From contig NZ_AP022615.1 of the NCBI RefSeq assembly GCF_010730745.1, positions 434,001 through 498,000 on the forward strand: a stretch of 64,000 nt of DNA, read 5' to 3'. The notes under the pieces were generated by a model. The model had not been told where the DNA came from. It did no database searches and saw only the letters and a list, made by a program, of their open reading frames with translations. The stretch is from Mycobacterium heidelbergense. Lineage in GTDB: Bacteria; Actinomycetota; Actinomycetes; Mycobacteriales; Mycobacteriaceae. This document shows, piece after piece, positions 18,601-28,114 of the stretch. The position numbers and the translations under genes were made by a program. Position 1 is the first letter of the stretch; each line of letters begins with the position of its first letter.

Positions 18601-21012
18601 GACAAGATCCGGATCGAAATCTATTCCCGCTCAACCGGCAACGACTGGACCCGGCATGCTTCTGCCAAAGTGGAAGCCAAGGCCGAGGTGCGGACGCCGG
18701 AGACCGTCGAAGCGTCCGCCGAACGGCCCGCACCCACCGGCGCCGGCGAGACCGCCGTCAGCCCGGCGGAGGTGTACGCCGCGCTGCGGCAGGCCGGTCA
18801 ATTCCACGGCCCCGCGTTCGCCGCCTTGACGGCGATCCACCGGCTGCCCGGCGGTGCCGTCGAGACCGAGATCGTCCTTCCCGACGAGTCGCCGTGGCAC
18901 AGCGGCTTTCGGCTCCATCCGGTCCTGCTGGACGCGGCCCTGCAGAGCCTGGCGGCCGCGATACCCGACGACGAACTCGCCGGATCCGCCGAAGCCAGCT
19001 ATCTCCCGGTGTCCTTCGAGTCGGTGCGGGTGTACGGCAACCCCGGCCGGCGGGCCCGCTGCCGGGCCCAGCTGTCCGGCCTCGACGATGGCGGCGCGGG
19101 AAAGCTCGGCAGAATCGTGTTGACCGATGACGCCGGGACCGTGACGGCGGAGATCAGCGACATCTATGTGCGGCGCGTCGAACGGCGCAGCGTGCCACTT
19201 CCCCTGTCGCAGAAGATCTTCGACACCGACTGGGTTTCCCGGCCCGTTGCCGCCGGCCAGACCGGGGCCCCCGGCAGCTGGCTCGTGCTCACCGACCGGC
19301 AAACAGCCCCGCCCTTGGAAGAGGCCGACCGGTTCGTCGCGGGGTGGCGGTCACCGGCAAACCGGGTGGTCACCGCCGACCTGCACGACGAGTCCGCCGT
19401 GCTCGCCGCATTCGCCGAAGCCGCGGACGATCCGGAACGCCCACCGGTCGGCGTCGTCATCTTCGCCGCGGCCAACCCGGACGTCACCGGCGCCGGCATC
19501 GACCGGGCACGGGAATCGGCCTGGGCGGTCTCCACGGTCGTTCGCGCGATCGTCGGCGGCTGGCACGGCCGGTCACCGCGGCTGTGGCTGGTCACCAGGG
19601 GCGGGCTCGCGCTGCACGGCGAAGCCGGCCAGCCCGGGATAGGCGCCCTGAAAGGTTTGGTGCGGGTGTTGGCCTACGAGCACCCCGAGCTGCGCACCAC
19701 GCTGGTCGACCTCGACGTCGCCGCCGAGCCGGTGGCCGCGCTGAACGCCGAACTGCGAGCGCCGGTTTCGGACGTCATCGACGACGTGGTCGCCTGGCGC
19801 GGCGGGCAGCGATACGCCGAGCGGCTGACCCGGGCCACCCTCGACGAGCCGGCCCGCGAGGCCGTCCGCGCTGGAGCGTCCTACATCGTCACCGGCGGCC
19901 TCGGCGGCCTCGGGTTGGTGGTCGCGCGCTGGCTGGCGGACAGCGGCGCGGGCCGCATCGTCCTCAACGGCCGCAGCGAACCCTCGGCCGAGCAGCGCGC
20001 CGTGTTGGCCGAACTGGAGCGCACCACCGAAATCGTCGTGGTCTCCGGCGATGTCGCTTCGGAGGGCGTGGCGGACTCGCTGGTCGCGGCCGCCGGCCCG
20101 GCGAACCTGCGCGGCGTCCTGCACGCGGCGGCGGTACTCGACGACAGCTTGGTGTTCTCCATGACCAAGGACAGCATGGAGCGCGTGTGGGCGCCCAAGG
20201 TGATCGGCGCCCTGCGGATGCACGAAGCCAGCATCGGATGCGAATTGGACTGGTGGCTTGGATTTTCCTCCACCTCGTCCCTGCTGGGCGGTCCGGGACA
20301 GGCCTCCTACGCATGCGCGAGCGCCTGGCTGGACGCCCTGATCGATTGGCGCCGGGCCTCGGGACTGCCGGCGGCGGTGATCAATTGGGGGCCGTGGGCC
20401 GAGGTCGGCCTGGCCCGCACCTTGACCGGCGGGCCGCTGGATCCCATCACCCCGGCCGAGGGTGTCGCGGCGCTGGAGCCATTGCTGGCCGCCGGTCGCG
20501 GCCACACCGGCGTCGCCCGGCTGCGTCCCGACCGGGCGCTGATCGCGTTCCCCGAGATCCGCAACCTCGGCTACTTCGCCGGCGTGGTCGCGGAACTCGA
20601 CGCCGCCGGTGACGGCGGCGACTGGGCCGGACCCGAGGCGCTGCGCGGCCTCGATCCCGGCGAGGCGGAATCGGCGATCGCCAACCGGCTGCACGCGCGC
20701 ATCACGGCGGTCATGGGCTACGCGGAACGATCGGCCGTCGACGCGGATCTGCCACTGGTCGAGTTGGGCATGGATTCCCTTATGGCGGTGCGTATCCGCA
20801 ACTCCGCACGGGCGGATTTCGGCGCCGAGCCGCCGGTCGCGCTGCTGCTGCAAGGCGCGACCCTCAACGATCTCACGGCCGAGCTGCTACGCCAGCTCGG
20901 GCTAACCGGGGAAGCGCAGGCGCACCAGCAGGAAGGCGCTGTTCGCGACCGGGCACAACAGCGCGCGGCGGCGCGCCAACAAGCCGCACAGCGGCGGAAG
21001 CGAGGACGCTAG
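15604..21012 (+). CDS. ppsD: PpsD, polyketide synthase without ER (KS-AT-DH-KR-ACP)
   Basis: This 1802-residue module has KS about 36-460 (Cys207 in DTACSSS); AT about 560-850 with Ser650 and VASH at 749-752, the methylmalonyl-type motif of PpsD; DH about 909-1190 (His939); KR about 1425-1630; and ACP about 1690-1765 (Ser1725). It has no enoyl reductase domain, as in M. tuberculosis PpsD (1827 aa). The double bond is there reduced in trans by Rv2953, whose orthologue lies at 29368-30630 in this operon. It therefore should install one methyl branch. The C-terminal tail is basic and Gln/Ala/Arg-rich, likely a docking segment for PpsE. It starts at TAATG, sharing one base with ppsC. Confidence 0.95.
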   Translation: MTSLAERAAQMSPKAREVLARELVRAGTVFPTEVAEPIAVIGIGCRLPGKVTGPESFWQLLVDGRDAVGDVPPDRWDGDAFYDPDPQAPGRMTTKWGGFLDDVAGFDADFFGITPREAVAMDPQQRILLEVAWEALEHAGVAPDSLSGSRTSAIMGVSAWDYTILNLERNTEIDAYMSTGNPHSAAVGRISYLLGLRGPAVAVDTACSSSLVAIHLACQNLRLRESDVALAGGVHLSLSPFTSIALSKWSALSPTGRCKTFDALADGFVRGEGCGVVVLKRLADALADGDRVLGVVRGSAINQDGRSNGMTAPNAAAQRDVIAAALRMADAPADSVHYIETHGTGTILGDPIEFEALAATYGGGAGRCALGSVKTNIGHLEASAGVTGFIKAILSVNRSYIPPNLHFTRWNPAIDASSTRLFVPTEGTAWPADGPRRAAVSSFGLSGTNAHVVIEQAPDPAPAAPPAAAPVFTLVVSGKTPRRLASTAAALADWLAGPGAAVPLADTVHTLNHRRARHTWLGTVVARDHAAAAAGLRALATGTPAPGVLGPTETIKAGPGTVFVYSGQGAQWAGMGRRLLADEPAFAAAVAELEPEFVAQTGFSLRQTLADGSPVTGIDRIQPLLVAIQLALTALWRHYGVTPDAVIGHSMGEVSAAVVSGALTPAEGLRVIATRSKLMARLSGQGAMALLELDAPAVEALITDHPDVTLAVHASPSQSVIAGPPDQVDAVIAELAARNLLARRIEVDVASHHPIIDPILPQLRSALADLAPKAPTIPMITTTMECPAPLLDADYWAANLRNPVRFHQAITHARSGADAPHHTFIEISPHPLLTHAIDDTLGEAGAHTLGTLQRDTDDTVTFHAQLAAVGHADTTEGRLADVPVTPWEHTHYWIADRSGVANSVAAHPLLGVHIEVPSSRDHVWQADVGTAVSPWLADHKVFGQATMPGAGFAEIALAAASEALGVPAHAVSVNQLEVERMLTLNDHTQLTTQLTRGADDKIRIEIYSRSTGNDWTRHASAKVEAKAEVRTPETVEASAERPAPTGAGETAVSPAEVYAALRQAGQFHGPAFAALTAIHRLPGGAVETEIVLPDESPWHSGFRLHPVLLDAALQSLAAAIPDDELAGSAEASYLPVSFESVRVYGNPGRRARCRAQLSGLDDGGAGKLGRIVLTDDAGTVTAEISDIYVRRVERRSVPLPLSQKIFDTDWVSRPVAAGQTGAPGSWLVLTDRQTAPPLEEADRFVAGWRSPANRVVTADLHDESAVLAAFAEAADDPERPPVGVVIFAAANPDVTGAGIDRARESAWAVSTVVRAIVGGWHGRSPRLWLVTRGGLALHGEAGQPGIGALKGLVRVLAYEHPELRTTLVDLDVAAEPVAALNAELRAPVSDVIDDVVAWRGGQRYAERLTRATLDEPAREAVRAGASYIVTGGLGGLGLVVARWLADSGAGRIVLNGRSEPSAEQRAVLAELERTTEIVVVSGDVASEGVADSLVAAAGPANLRGVLHAAAVLDDSLVFSMTKDSMERVWAPKVIGALRMHEASIGCELDWWLGFSSTSSLLGGPGQASYACASAWLDALIDWRRASGLPAAVINWGPWAEVGLARTLTGGPLDPITPAEGVAALEPLLAAGRGHTGVARLRPDRALIAFPEIRNLGYFAGVVAELDAAGDGGDWAGPEALRGLDPGEAESAIANRLHARITAVMGYAERSAVDADLPLVELGMDSLMAVRIRNSARADFGAEPPVALLLQGATLNDLTAELLRQLGLTGEAQAHQQEGAVRDRAQQRAAARQQAAQRRKRGR

Positions 21013-21014
21013 TC

Positions 21015-24000
21015 ATGAGCACGAACGCGGGGTCTTACCCGGAGGCTCTGCCGGACAACGCAATCGCGGTGGTCGGCATGGCCGGTCGATTCCCGGGCGC
21101 CAACAACGTTTCGGATTTCTGGGACAACCTTCGGCGCGGCGAGGAGTCGATCGTCACCCTTTCCGAGGAAGACCTCAGGGCCGCGGGCATCAGCGATGAG
21201 GTGCTGGCGAATCCCGGGTATGTGCGGCGGGCGCCGGTGGTCGACGGATTCGACGAGTTCGACGCCGAGTTCTTCGGGTTCCCACCGCAGCTGGCCCGGA
21301 AGCTGGATCCGCAACACCGGTTGTTCCTGCAGTGCGCATGGCACGCGCTCGAGGACGCCGGCTGTGACCCCGCGCGGTTCGACGGCTCGATCGGCGTGTT
21401 CGGAACCAGCTCCCCCAGCGGCTATCTGATGCACAACCTGGCGTCGCACCACGGCCACGGCGCCTTCATGGCAACGGGACTCGACTTCGAGCAGTTCAAC
21501 CTGTTCCTCCAGAACGACAAGGACTTTTTGGCGACGCGGGTATCGCATCAATTCGATCTGCGCGGGCCGAGCATTTCGGTTCAGACCGCGTGCTCGTCGT
21601 CGCTGGTTGCCATCCACTTGGCTTGCCAGAGCCTGCTGTCGGGGGAATGCGACATGGCGCTCGCCGGAGGGTCATCGCTGGCAATCCCGCACCGCGTCGG
21701 TTACTGGAACTCGCCGGGAGCGATGGTGTCGGCGGCCGGCCACTGCCGACCCTTCGACGTGCGGGCCGATGGCACCGTCTTCGGCAGCGGCGCGGCGATT
21801 GTGGCACTCAAGCCCCTGCAGGCCGCCATCGACGCCGGGGACCGGATTCACGCCGTCATCCGCGGGTCGGCGATCAACAACGACGGATCCATGAAAATGG
21901 GATACGCGGCCCCGAATCCGGCCGCGCAGGCCGACGTCATCGCGGAAGCCCACGCGGTGGCGGGCATCGACGCCTCGACCGTGAGTTATGTCGAGACGCA
22001 TGGAACCGGCACGGCGCTGGGCGATCCCATCGAAGTCCAGGGCCTGAAGTCCGCGTTCGCCGTGTCTCAAATGACCCGTGTGGCTCCTTGTGTTCTGGGG
22101 TCCGTCAAGTCGAACATCGGCCACCTGGAGGTGGCGGCCGGCGTGGTGAGTCTGATCAAGGCCGTTCTGTGCTTGAAGCACAAGGCCATCCCGGCGACGC
22201 TGCACTTCACCAGCCCCAACCCGGAACTGCATCTCGACGAAACCCCGTTCACCGTGCAAAGCGAATACGGCCCCTGGGAATGGGACGGCGCGCTCAGGGC
22301 CGGCGTCAGTTCGTTCGGGGTGGGCGGAACCAACGTGCACGTCGTCTTAGAAGAAGCACCCGTGGAGGCACCGCCGGTCCCGACGGCCGCCAAGCCCGAC
22401 GGTCCCCACGTGCTGCTGCTGTCCGCAAGAACCGCGGCGGCGCTTGAGGAATCGCGCGCCACCCTGGCCGCGACGCTGGCCGGCCCGGACGGCCCGGACC
22501 TGGCGGACGCCGCCTTCACCCTCTCCGGTCGCCGCAAGCACGGCATCGCCATGGCGGCCGTGGTTCACGACCGCGAGCACGCGGCGAAGGTGTTGCGGGC
22601 CGCCGAGCACGACAACGTTTTCGTCGGGGAGTCCGTTAGCCACGGTGACGCCGACGAATCGGCGCCCACCCGAGTCGTTTTCATGTTTCCCGGGCAAGGC
22701 GCCCAGCACGTCGGGATGGCCCGGGGGCTGTACGACACCGAGCCCGTCTTCGCCGAACACTTCGACACCTGCGTCGCGGGATTCCGCGACGCGATGGGTA
22801 TCGACCTGAAGGCGGAGATATTCGGCGATTCCACAACGGATTTGGAACGCATCGACCGTTCCCAGCCCGCGCTGTTCACGGTGGAATACGCGCTGGCGAA
22901 ATTGGTCGACACCTATGGCGTGCGCGCCGGCGCGTATGTCGGATACAGCACCGGCGAATACGTCGCGGCCACCCTGGCCGGAATATTCGACCTCGAGACG
23001 GCGATCAAGACGGTGGCCCTGCGCGCCCGCCTGATGCATGAATCCCCGCCGGGCGCCATGGTGGCGGTGGCGCTGGGCGCCGACGAGATCGCGCAGTACC
23101 TTTCGCCGGGAGTCGAGCTGTCCGCGGTCAACGACCCCGGCAACTGCGTCGTCGCCGGGCCCAGGGACCAGATTCGGGCGTTCAGCCAGCGTCTCGGCGA
23201 GCATGGGATCGTCGCCCGGCGGGTCCGCGCCACGCACGCATTCCATACCAGCTCAATGAATCCCATGCTGGCCGAATTTCAGGAGTTCCTGTCGCGTCAG
23301 GAACTGCGCGCTCCGCACACACCGCTGCTCAGCAACCTGACCGGAACCTGGATGTCGGATGCGCAGGCGACCGATCCGGCCAGCTGGGCGCAGCAGATCA
23401 GCGCGACGGTCAGGTTCGCCGACGAACTCGGCGTGGTCTTGGCCGACCCGGACCGGGTCCTTGTCGAAATGGGCCCGGGCGGCAGCCTGACCGGCTCGGC
23501 GCTCCGTCACCCGAAGTGGTCGGGCAGGCACCGCGCCGTGCGGCTCATGCGTCACCCGGTACAGAACATCGACGACCGGGACGCCTTCTTGCTCGGCCTT
23601 GGCCAACTGTGGGCGGCGGACGTGGCGGTGGACTTCTCACCGCTGACCGGATCGGCGACCAGCATCGTCAGCCTGCCCGGCTATCCCTTTGCCCGCGAAC
23701 GGCATTGGATCGACCCGAAACCCACGGTGTGGGCGGAGGCGCCGGCGGACGCCGACGGTCCTGCCACCGACGGCGACGCCGTTTCCGCCGCGCCGGTCAA
23801 CGGTCAATCGGCCACCGAGGCGACGCTGCATCGGATCTGGACGCAGTGCTTGGGCGTCGCCACCCTGGACCGAAACGCCAATTTCTTTGAGATGGGCGGC
23901 GATTCCCTCATCGCGATCGGCATTTCGACGAGCGCCAACAACGCCGGCTTGGGCGTCACTCCCCAGCATCTGTACGAACACCCGACCGTGGCCGGCCTGG

Positions 24001-25442
24001 CGGCCGCCCTCGACGCCGAGTTCACCGGCGTGGGGCTGACGGAACCACCGGGCGCCGAGGCGCATTTGCCGGTGCCCGCGAACATCGCCGGCTTCTTCGA
24101 ACACGGCGTCAGCGAGACCGGCCGCTGGCGCGTCCCGCTGATCTTCCGCCTCGCCCCCGGCGTCACCGTCGAGGACGTCCGGTCCGTGCTCACGGCGCTG
24201 GCAAACCACCACGACGCGTTGCGACTTCAGTTCGTCGACCGCGCGGGAACGTGGGAGCAGCGCATCACCGCACCCCAGGAATTCCAGCGCCTGTCCTCGC
24301 GAACGCTTCCCGACGACGTGGCCGCCGAGCCCGCCGCGCGGCGCGCGGCGGTCCTGGACGTGGTGGCCGAACTGGTGGCCCAGGACGATCTGACCGCGTC
24401 GTTCACCGCGGCCTATGTCGCCGGCGGCCAACACGGCTCCTACCTGATCTTGTCCGCGCACGAGATCATCGCGGACAACGCCTCGCGCGAGATCCTGCTC
24501 CTCGACCTCTTCACCGCGTTCACCCAACAACTCGCGGGCGAGGAGATCCTGCTGCCCCCGACCGGCGCCACATGGCGCGATTGGTCGCTGCGATCCGGGA
24601 CCCTGGCCACACATCCGGCGGTGCTGGACACCTGCGACTTCTGGCTGCGGAACTCGAGTGCGGCGACGCTGCGGCTCAGCGATCGCGAGATCACCGGCCA
24701 ACCGCGCTTCAGCGACCTGGTGCGGCTGCCATCGGCTCTCACCGTCGACGAGACCGCCGGACTCGACGACGTGCGCCGCAGGCTAAACGTGTCGATGGAG
24801 GAAGTCCTGCTGGCCGCGCTGAGCCGAACGATCGCCGAAACCGTCGGCGACGGCGTGGTTTCGGTCGACCTGGAGGGCGCCGGGCGTTCGGTGCTGAGGC
24901 CGGACGTCGATCTGCGCAGAACCGTCGGCCGGTTCACCACGGTCTATCCGGCGGCGCTGCAGTGCGCGCCGGACGGCGCCCTGACCGACCTGCTGTCCGC
25001 CGCGCGCGACACGGTCAAATCCGTTCCGCATTACGGGGTCGGATACGGGCTGCTGCGCTACGTCTATGCGCCCACCGCGCGGCTGCTGGCCGCGCTGGGC
25101 GCCCCGGACATCCACCTGCGGTACATCGGCATGATCCCGCAGCCGCCGGCCGTTGACGCGCCGGTCCAGCTCGACTCCGATGCCGCAACGCCGGTGCGCG
25201 AGGCGATTCCCGGCCTGGGCCACGCGATCGAACTTCGGGTGTGCCGGCATTCCGGGGTGCTGCATTTCGACTGGTGGTATGACGCCCGCCGCGTCCCGGG
25301 CGCGCGCGCCGAAGCGCTCGCGCAGCGATTCCCGGTGGCGCTGCGCGCGCTGGTCCGCGACGCCAACGACGCCATCCCCGACGGCGGCGACGTCGGCTCG
25401 CAACCCGTGGAACTGGCCCTGGTGGATTTGTCGGACGCGTGA
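21015..25442 (+). CDS. ppsE: PpsE, terminal polyketide synthase with condensation-like domain (KS-AT-ACP-C)
   Basis: This 1475-residue module makes the last extension of the phthiocerol-type chain and leaves the beta-keto unreduced. KS about 15-430 has Cys193. AT about 550-840 carries GYSTGEY (Ser645) instead of GHSMGE and HAFH near 740, both as in PpsE of M. tuberculosis, which accepts malonyl or methylmalonyl units. ACP about 930-1000 has GGDSL (Ser964). The C-terminal 455 residues form a condensation/acyltransferase-like domain, presumed to take part in chain release with TesA. Its HxxxxD motif (HEIIAD) is spaced as in M. tuberculosis PpsE, not as in canonical NRPS HHxxxDG. It lies 2 bp after ppsD. 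Confidence 0.95.
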   Translation: MSTNAGSYPEALPDNAIAVVGMAGRFPGANNVSDFWDNLRRGEESIVTLSEEDLRAAGISDEVLANPGYVRRAPVVDGFDEFDAEFFGFPPQLARKLDPQHRLFLQCAWHALEDAGCDPARFDGSIGVFGTSSPSGYLMHNLASHHGHGAFMATGLDFEQFNLFLQNDKDFLATRVSHQFDLRGPSISVQTACSSSLVAIHLACQSLLSGECDMALAGGSSLAIPHRVGYWNSPGAMVSAAGHCRPFDVRADGTVFGSGAAIVALKPLQAAIDAGDRIHAVIRGSAINNDGSMKMGYAAPNPAAQADVIAEAHAVAGIDASTVSYVETHGTGTALGDPIEVQGLKSAFAVSQMTRVAPCVLGSVKSNIGHLEVAAGVVSLIKAVLCLKHKAIPATLHFTSPNPELHLDETPFTVQSEYGPWEWDGALRAGVSSFGVGGTNVHVVLEEAPVEAPPVPTAAKPDGPHVLLLSARTAAALEESRATLAATLAGPDGPDLADAAFTLSGRRKHGIAMAAVVHDREHAAKVLRAAEHDNVFVGESVSHGDADESAPTRVVFMFPGQGAQHVGMARGLYDTEPVFAEHFDTCVAGFRDAMGIDLKAEIFGDSTTDLERIDRSQPALFTVEYALAKLVDTYGVRAGAYVGYSTGEYVAATLAGIFDLETAIKTVALRARLMHESPPGAMVAVALGADEIAQYLSPGVELSAVNDPGNCVVAGPRDQIRAFSQRLGEHGIVARRVRATHAFHTSSMNPMLAEFQEFLSRQELRAPHTPLLSNLTGTWMSDAQATDPASWAQQISATVRFADELGVVLADPDRVLVEMGPGGSLTGSALRHPKWSGRHRAVRLMRHPVQNIDDRDAFLLGLGQLWAADVAVDFSPLTGSATSIVSLPGYPFARERHWIDPKPTVWAEAPADADGPATDGDAVSAAPVNGQSATEATLHRIWTQCLGVATLDRNANFFEMGGDSLIAIGISTSANNAGLGVTPQHLYEHPTVAGLAAALDAEFTGVGLTEPPGAEAHLPVPANIAGFFEHGVSETGRWRVPLIFRLAPGVTVEDVRSVLTALANHHDALRLQFVDRAGTWEQRITAPQEFQRLSSRTLPDDVAAEPAARRAAVLDVVAELVAQDDLTASFTAAYVAGGQHGSYLILSAHEIIADNASREILLLDLFTAFTQQLAGEEILLPPTGATWRDWSLRSGTLATHPAVLDTCDFWLRNSSAATLRLSDREITGQPRFSDLVRLPSALTVDETAGLDDVRRRLNVSMEEVLLAALSRTIAETVGDGVVSVDLEGAGRSVLRPDVDLRRTVGRFTTVYPAALQCAPDGALTDLLSAARDTVKSVPHYGVGYGLLRYVYAPTARLLAALGAPDIHLRYIGMIPQPPAVDAPVQLDSDAATPVREAIPGLGHAIELRVCRHSGVLHFDWWYDARRVPGARAEALAQRFPVALRALVRDANDAIPDGGDVGSQPVELALVDLSDA

Positions 25443-25462
25443 CAAGGGTTGAGGGACTCTCA

Positions 25463-26461
25463 ATGAGCAAGGCACAGCGAAACTTTGAGAAGGCCGTCGT
25501 CGTCGATAAGGTGCGCAAGACCTTCGGCGATTTTGTGGCCCTCCATGAGGTCAGCTTTGACGTCGGCCGCGGCGAGGTGCTGGGTCTGCTCGGGCCCAAC
25601 GGGGCGGGCAAGACCACGCTCGTGGACATCCTGTCGACCCTGAGCCGCCCCGACGCGGGCCGGGCGGTGGTCGCCGGCTACGACGTGGTGTCCGAGGCGC
25701 CCGGCGTGCGCCGGTCGATCATGCTCACCGGCCAGCAGGTGGCGCTCGACGACACGCTGACGGGCCTGGAAAACCTGGTCATGTTCGGTCGGCTCTACGG
25801 CCTGAAAAAGGCGGCCGCCCGCGGCCGCGCCAGGGAACTCATCGAGGAATTCGATCTGGTGTATGCCGCCGATCGTCGCGTCAAGACATACTCCGGCGGA
25901 ATGCGTCGACGGATCGACATCGCGTGCGGCCTGGTGGTTCAGCCCCAGGTGGTCTTCCTGGACGAGCCGACCACCGGTCTGGATCCACGTAGCAGGCAAA
26001 GCATTTGGGACCTGGTGAGTCATTTCAAGGATCGCGGCATCGCCACCCTGCTGACCACCCAATACCTCGAGGAAGCCGACGCGATGGCCGATCGGATCAT
26101 CGTCATCGACCATGGGCGGGTCATCGCCGAGGGAACGGCCGACGAGCTCAAGGCCCGCACGGGCGGCAGCTACTGCGAGATCGTTCCGCTCGATCTCAAC
26201 GATCTGCCCGCGATCGCCGAGACGCTCGGTTCGCTGTTGCCGGAGAAGAACCGGGCCAACCTGACACCCGAATCCGATCGAATCGCCATGCCGGCCCCGG
26301 ATGGCGCCCGCACGCTCCTCGAGGCCGTCGGGCGGCTCGCCGCCGCCAACATCCCCCTGGCCGACGTCGCGCTGCGGCGCCCGTCGCTGGACGACGTATT
26401 CCTTGCGTTGACCGAGGATTCTCCGCGGCCGCGTACCCCGGTTGCGGAGGCGGTCAGTTGA
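25463..26461 (+). CDS. drrA: DrrA, ABC transporter ATP-binding subunit
   Basis: This 332-residue ATPase powers the DrrABC exporter that helps move PDIM-type lipids across the inner membrane. Walker A is GPNGAGKTT (44-52), the ABC signature is YSGGMRRRID, and Walker B is VVFLDEPTTG. The C-terminal part resembles daunorubicin-resistance DrrA proteins. The ATG at 25463 is preceded by GAGGGA. An in-frame GTG at 25439 would overlap the ppsE stop but lacks a better ribosome site. It overlaps drrB by 4 bp. Confidence 0.94.
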   Translation: MSKAQRNFEKAVVVDKVRKTFGDFVALHEVSFDVGRGEVLGLLGPNGAGKTTLVDILSTLSRPDAGRAVVAGYDVVSEAPGVRRSIMLTGQQVALDDTLTGLENLVMFGRLYGLKKAAARGRARELIEEFDLVYAADRRVKTYSGGMRRRIDIACGLVVQPQVVFLDEPTTGLDPRSRQSIWDLVSHFKDRGIATLLTTQYLEEADAMADRIIVIDHGRVIAEGTADELKARTGGSYCEIVPLDLNDLPAIAETLGSLLPEKNRANLTPESDRIAMPAPDGARTLLEAVGRLAAANIPLADVALRRPSLDDVFLALTEDSPRPRTPVAEAVS

Positions 26462-27270
26462 CCGCCCTGGGCGTCGCGCGACCCCGCCCGTCGATGCGCA
26501 CCCAGTGGTGGGTGCTCACCAACCGCTTCATCGCGCCGACCCTGCGCAACGGCGAGCTCGCCATCACCATCGCGGCCTCGGTGGTGTTCACGGCCGGCTT
26601 CTACATCCCGTTGCACGAGATCATGGGCGCCGCCACCAGGGGCGTCTCCAGCAGCTACGCGCAGTACCTGATGCCGCTGATCGCGCTGGAGGCCATCACG
26701 TTCGCCGCCATGTCGACGGCGTTTCGGGCGGCGACGGACTCGGTGCAGGGCATCAACCGCCGGTTCCGGTCCATGCCGATCGCGCCGTTTACGCCGGTGG
26801 TCGCCCGCATCTCGGCCGCGGTGTACCGGTGTGTGGTGTCGTTGACGGTGGCCGTGATCTCGGGCTACACCATCGGATTCCGATTTCGCGGCTCGGCCGC
26901 GGACGCCGTCGGCTTTTGCGTGCTGGTGCTCGCGTTCGGGGCGTTGTTGTCCTTCGCGGCGGACCTGATGGGCACCGGAAGCCGCAACCCGGCGGCCATG
27001 GCACCCTTGCTGACCCTGCCGCCGTTGATCTTCGGGCTGCTGTCCGTCGGTGTTCAACCGGTGCAGCAGTTTCCGCACTGGGTCCAGCCGTTCGTTCGCC
27101 ACCAGCCGATCTCGCGGCTGGTCGACGCCCTGCATGCCCTGGCCGGCGACAAGGCCCCGTTCAATGCGGCGGTCACCTGGTCGTCCATGGCGCCGACGCT
27201 GGCCTGGCTGGGCGGATTGGCCGTCCTGCTGGCACCGGCGTCGGTGATCGTCTTGTCGAGGCGGGCATGA
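26458..27270 (+). CDS. drrB: DrrB, ABC transporter permease
   Basis: This is a membrane permease of about 270 residues with some six hydrophobic helices and the DrrB-family segment FGLLSVGVQPVQQFP, followed by a QPISRLVDAL loop. It is the membrane partner of DrrA in lipid export. I chose the TTG at 26458 because it overlaps the drrA stop as TTGA. An ATG at 26494 (MRTQWWVL) gives a 258-residue protein and is equally plausible. Its M. tuberculosis counterpart is 289 residues. It overlaps drrC by ATGA. Confidence 0.9.
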   Translation: MTALGVARPRPSMRTQWWVLTNRFIAPTLRNGELAITIAASVVFTAGFYIPLHEIMGAATRGVSSSYAQYLMPLIALEAITFAAMSTAFRAATDSVQGINRRFRSMPIAPFTPVVARISAAVYRCVVSLTVAVISGYTIGFRFRGSAADAVGFCVLVLAFGALLSFAADLMGTGSRNPAAMAPLLTLPPLIFGLLSVGVQPVQQFPHWVQPFVRHQPISRLVDALHALAGDKAPFNAAVTWSSMAPTLAWLGGLAVLLAPASVIVLSRRA

Positions 27271-28100
27271 TGACCCTGGTGTACGAGGAAACCGCGCGTC
27301 CGCAGGCCGACCACCGCTTGGCCGAGAATTCCGTGCGGGTGCTGGTGCCGCAGACCCTGGTGCAGACACGGCGGATCCTGCTGAAGTGGGCACGCGACCT
27401 CACCGCGATCATCATGGTGACGGTGTTGCCGGTCATGTTCCTGGTGACGATGAACATCGTTTTGGGCCATGCGGTTTCACGGGTCGCCGGGTATAGCGGG
27501 CTGTACAACACGGTTCCGATGAACGTGCTCGCCGCCGCGGTCAACGGGGCGGCGGTCGGCGCGATCGGCCTGATCGGGGAGCGCGACGACGGGCTGCTGC
27601 GCCGGCTGTGGGTGCTGCCCATCCACCGTGCGTCCGGCGTCTGTTCGCGGGTCGTCGCCGAGACAGTCCGGATCATGATCACGACGGTGGTCGTGCTGGC
27701 CGCGGGGATGATCCTGGGTTTCCGCTTCAAGCAGGGCGTCCTTCCGATCCTGGTGTGGCTGACCATTCCGGTGTTGTTCGGCCTGGCCTTCTCGACCCTC
27801 ATCACCACGATCGCGTGGTACGCCTCGAAAAACTTTCTGCTCGAGGCGATCACGCTCGTGCACCTCCTCGCGATCCTGTTCTCGACCGGGTTTTTGCCCG
27901 TGAACCAATTTCCGAAGTGGATACAGCCGGTGGTCGCGCACCAGCCGATCAGCTACGCGATCGACACGATGCGCGGATTGTCGCTGGGCGGCCCGGTGCG
28001 AGCGCCGATGATCGGCACGCTGCTGTGGATCGCCGGCATCACCGCGGTCTGCATCGCACCGACGCTCTCGGGCTATCGCCGGGCCAGCACGCGCAGATAA
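27267..28100 (+). CDS. drrC: DrrC, ABC transporter permease
   Basis: This 277-residue integral membrane protein is the second permease of the DrrABC exporter. It shares the fold and the FSTGFLPVNQFPKWIQPVV and HQPISYAID loops with DrrB, so the two are ancient duplicates. The N-terminal 35 residues are cytosolic, and six hydrophobic helices follow. The ATG overlaps the drrB stop as ATGA. Length matches M. tuberculosis DrrC (276 aa). Only an 11-14 bp gap separates it from papA5. Confidence 0.92.
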   Translation: MMTLVYEETARPQADHRLAENSVRVLVPQTLVQTRRILLKWARDLTAIIMVTVLPVMFLVTMNIVLGHAVSRVAGYSGLYNTVPMNVLAAAVNGAAVGAIGLIGERDDGLLRRLWVLPIHRASGVCSRVVAETVRIMITTVVVLAAGMILGFRFKQGVLPILVWLTIPVLFGLAFSTLITTIAWYASKNFLLEAITLVHLLAILFSTGFLPVNQFPKWIQPVVAHQPISYAIDTMRGLSLGGPVRAPMIGTLLWIAGITAVCIAPTLSGYRRASTRR

Positions 28101-28114
28101 GGGGAGTGTCAGGG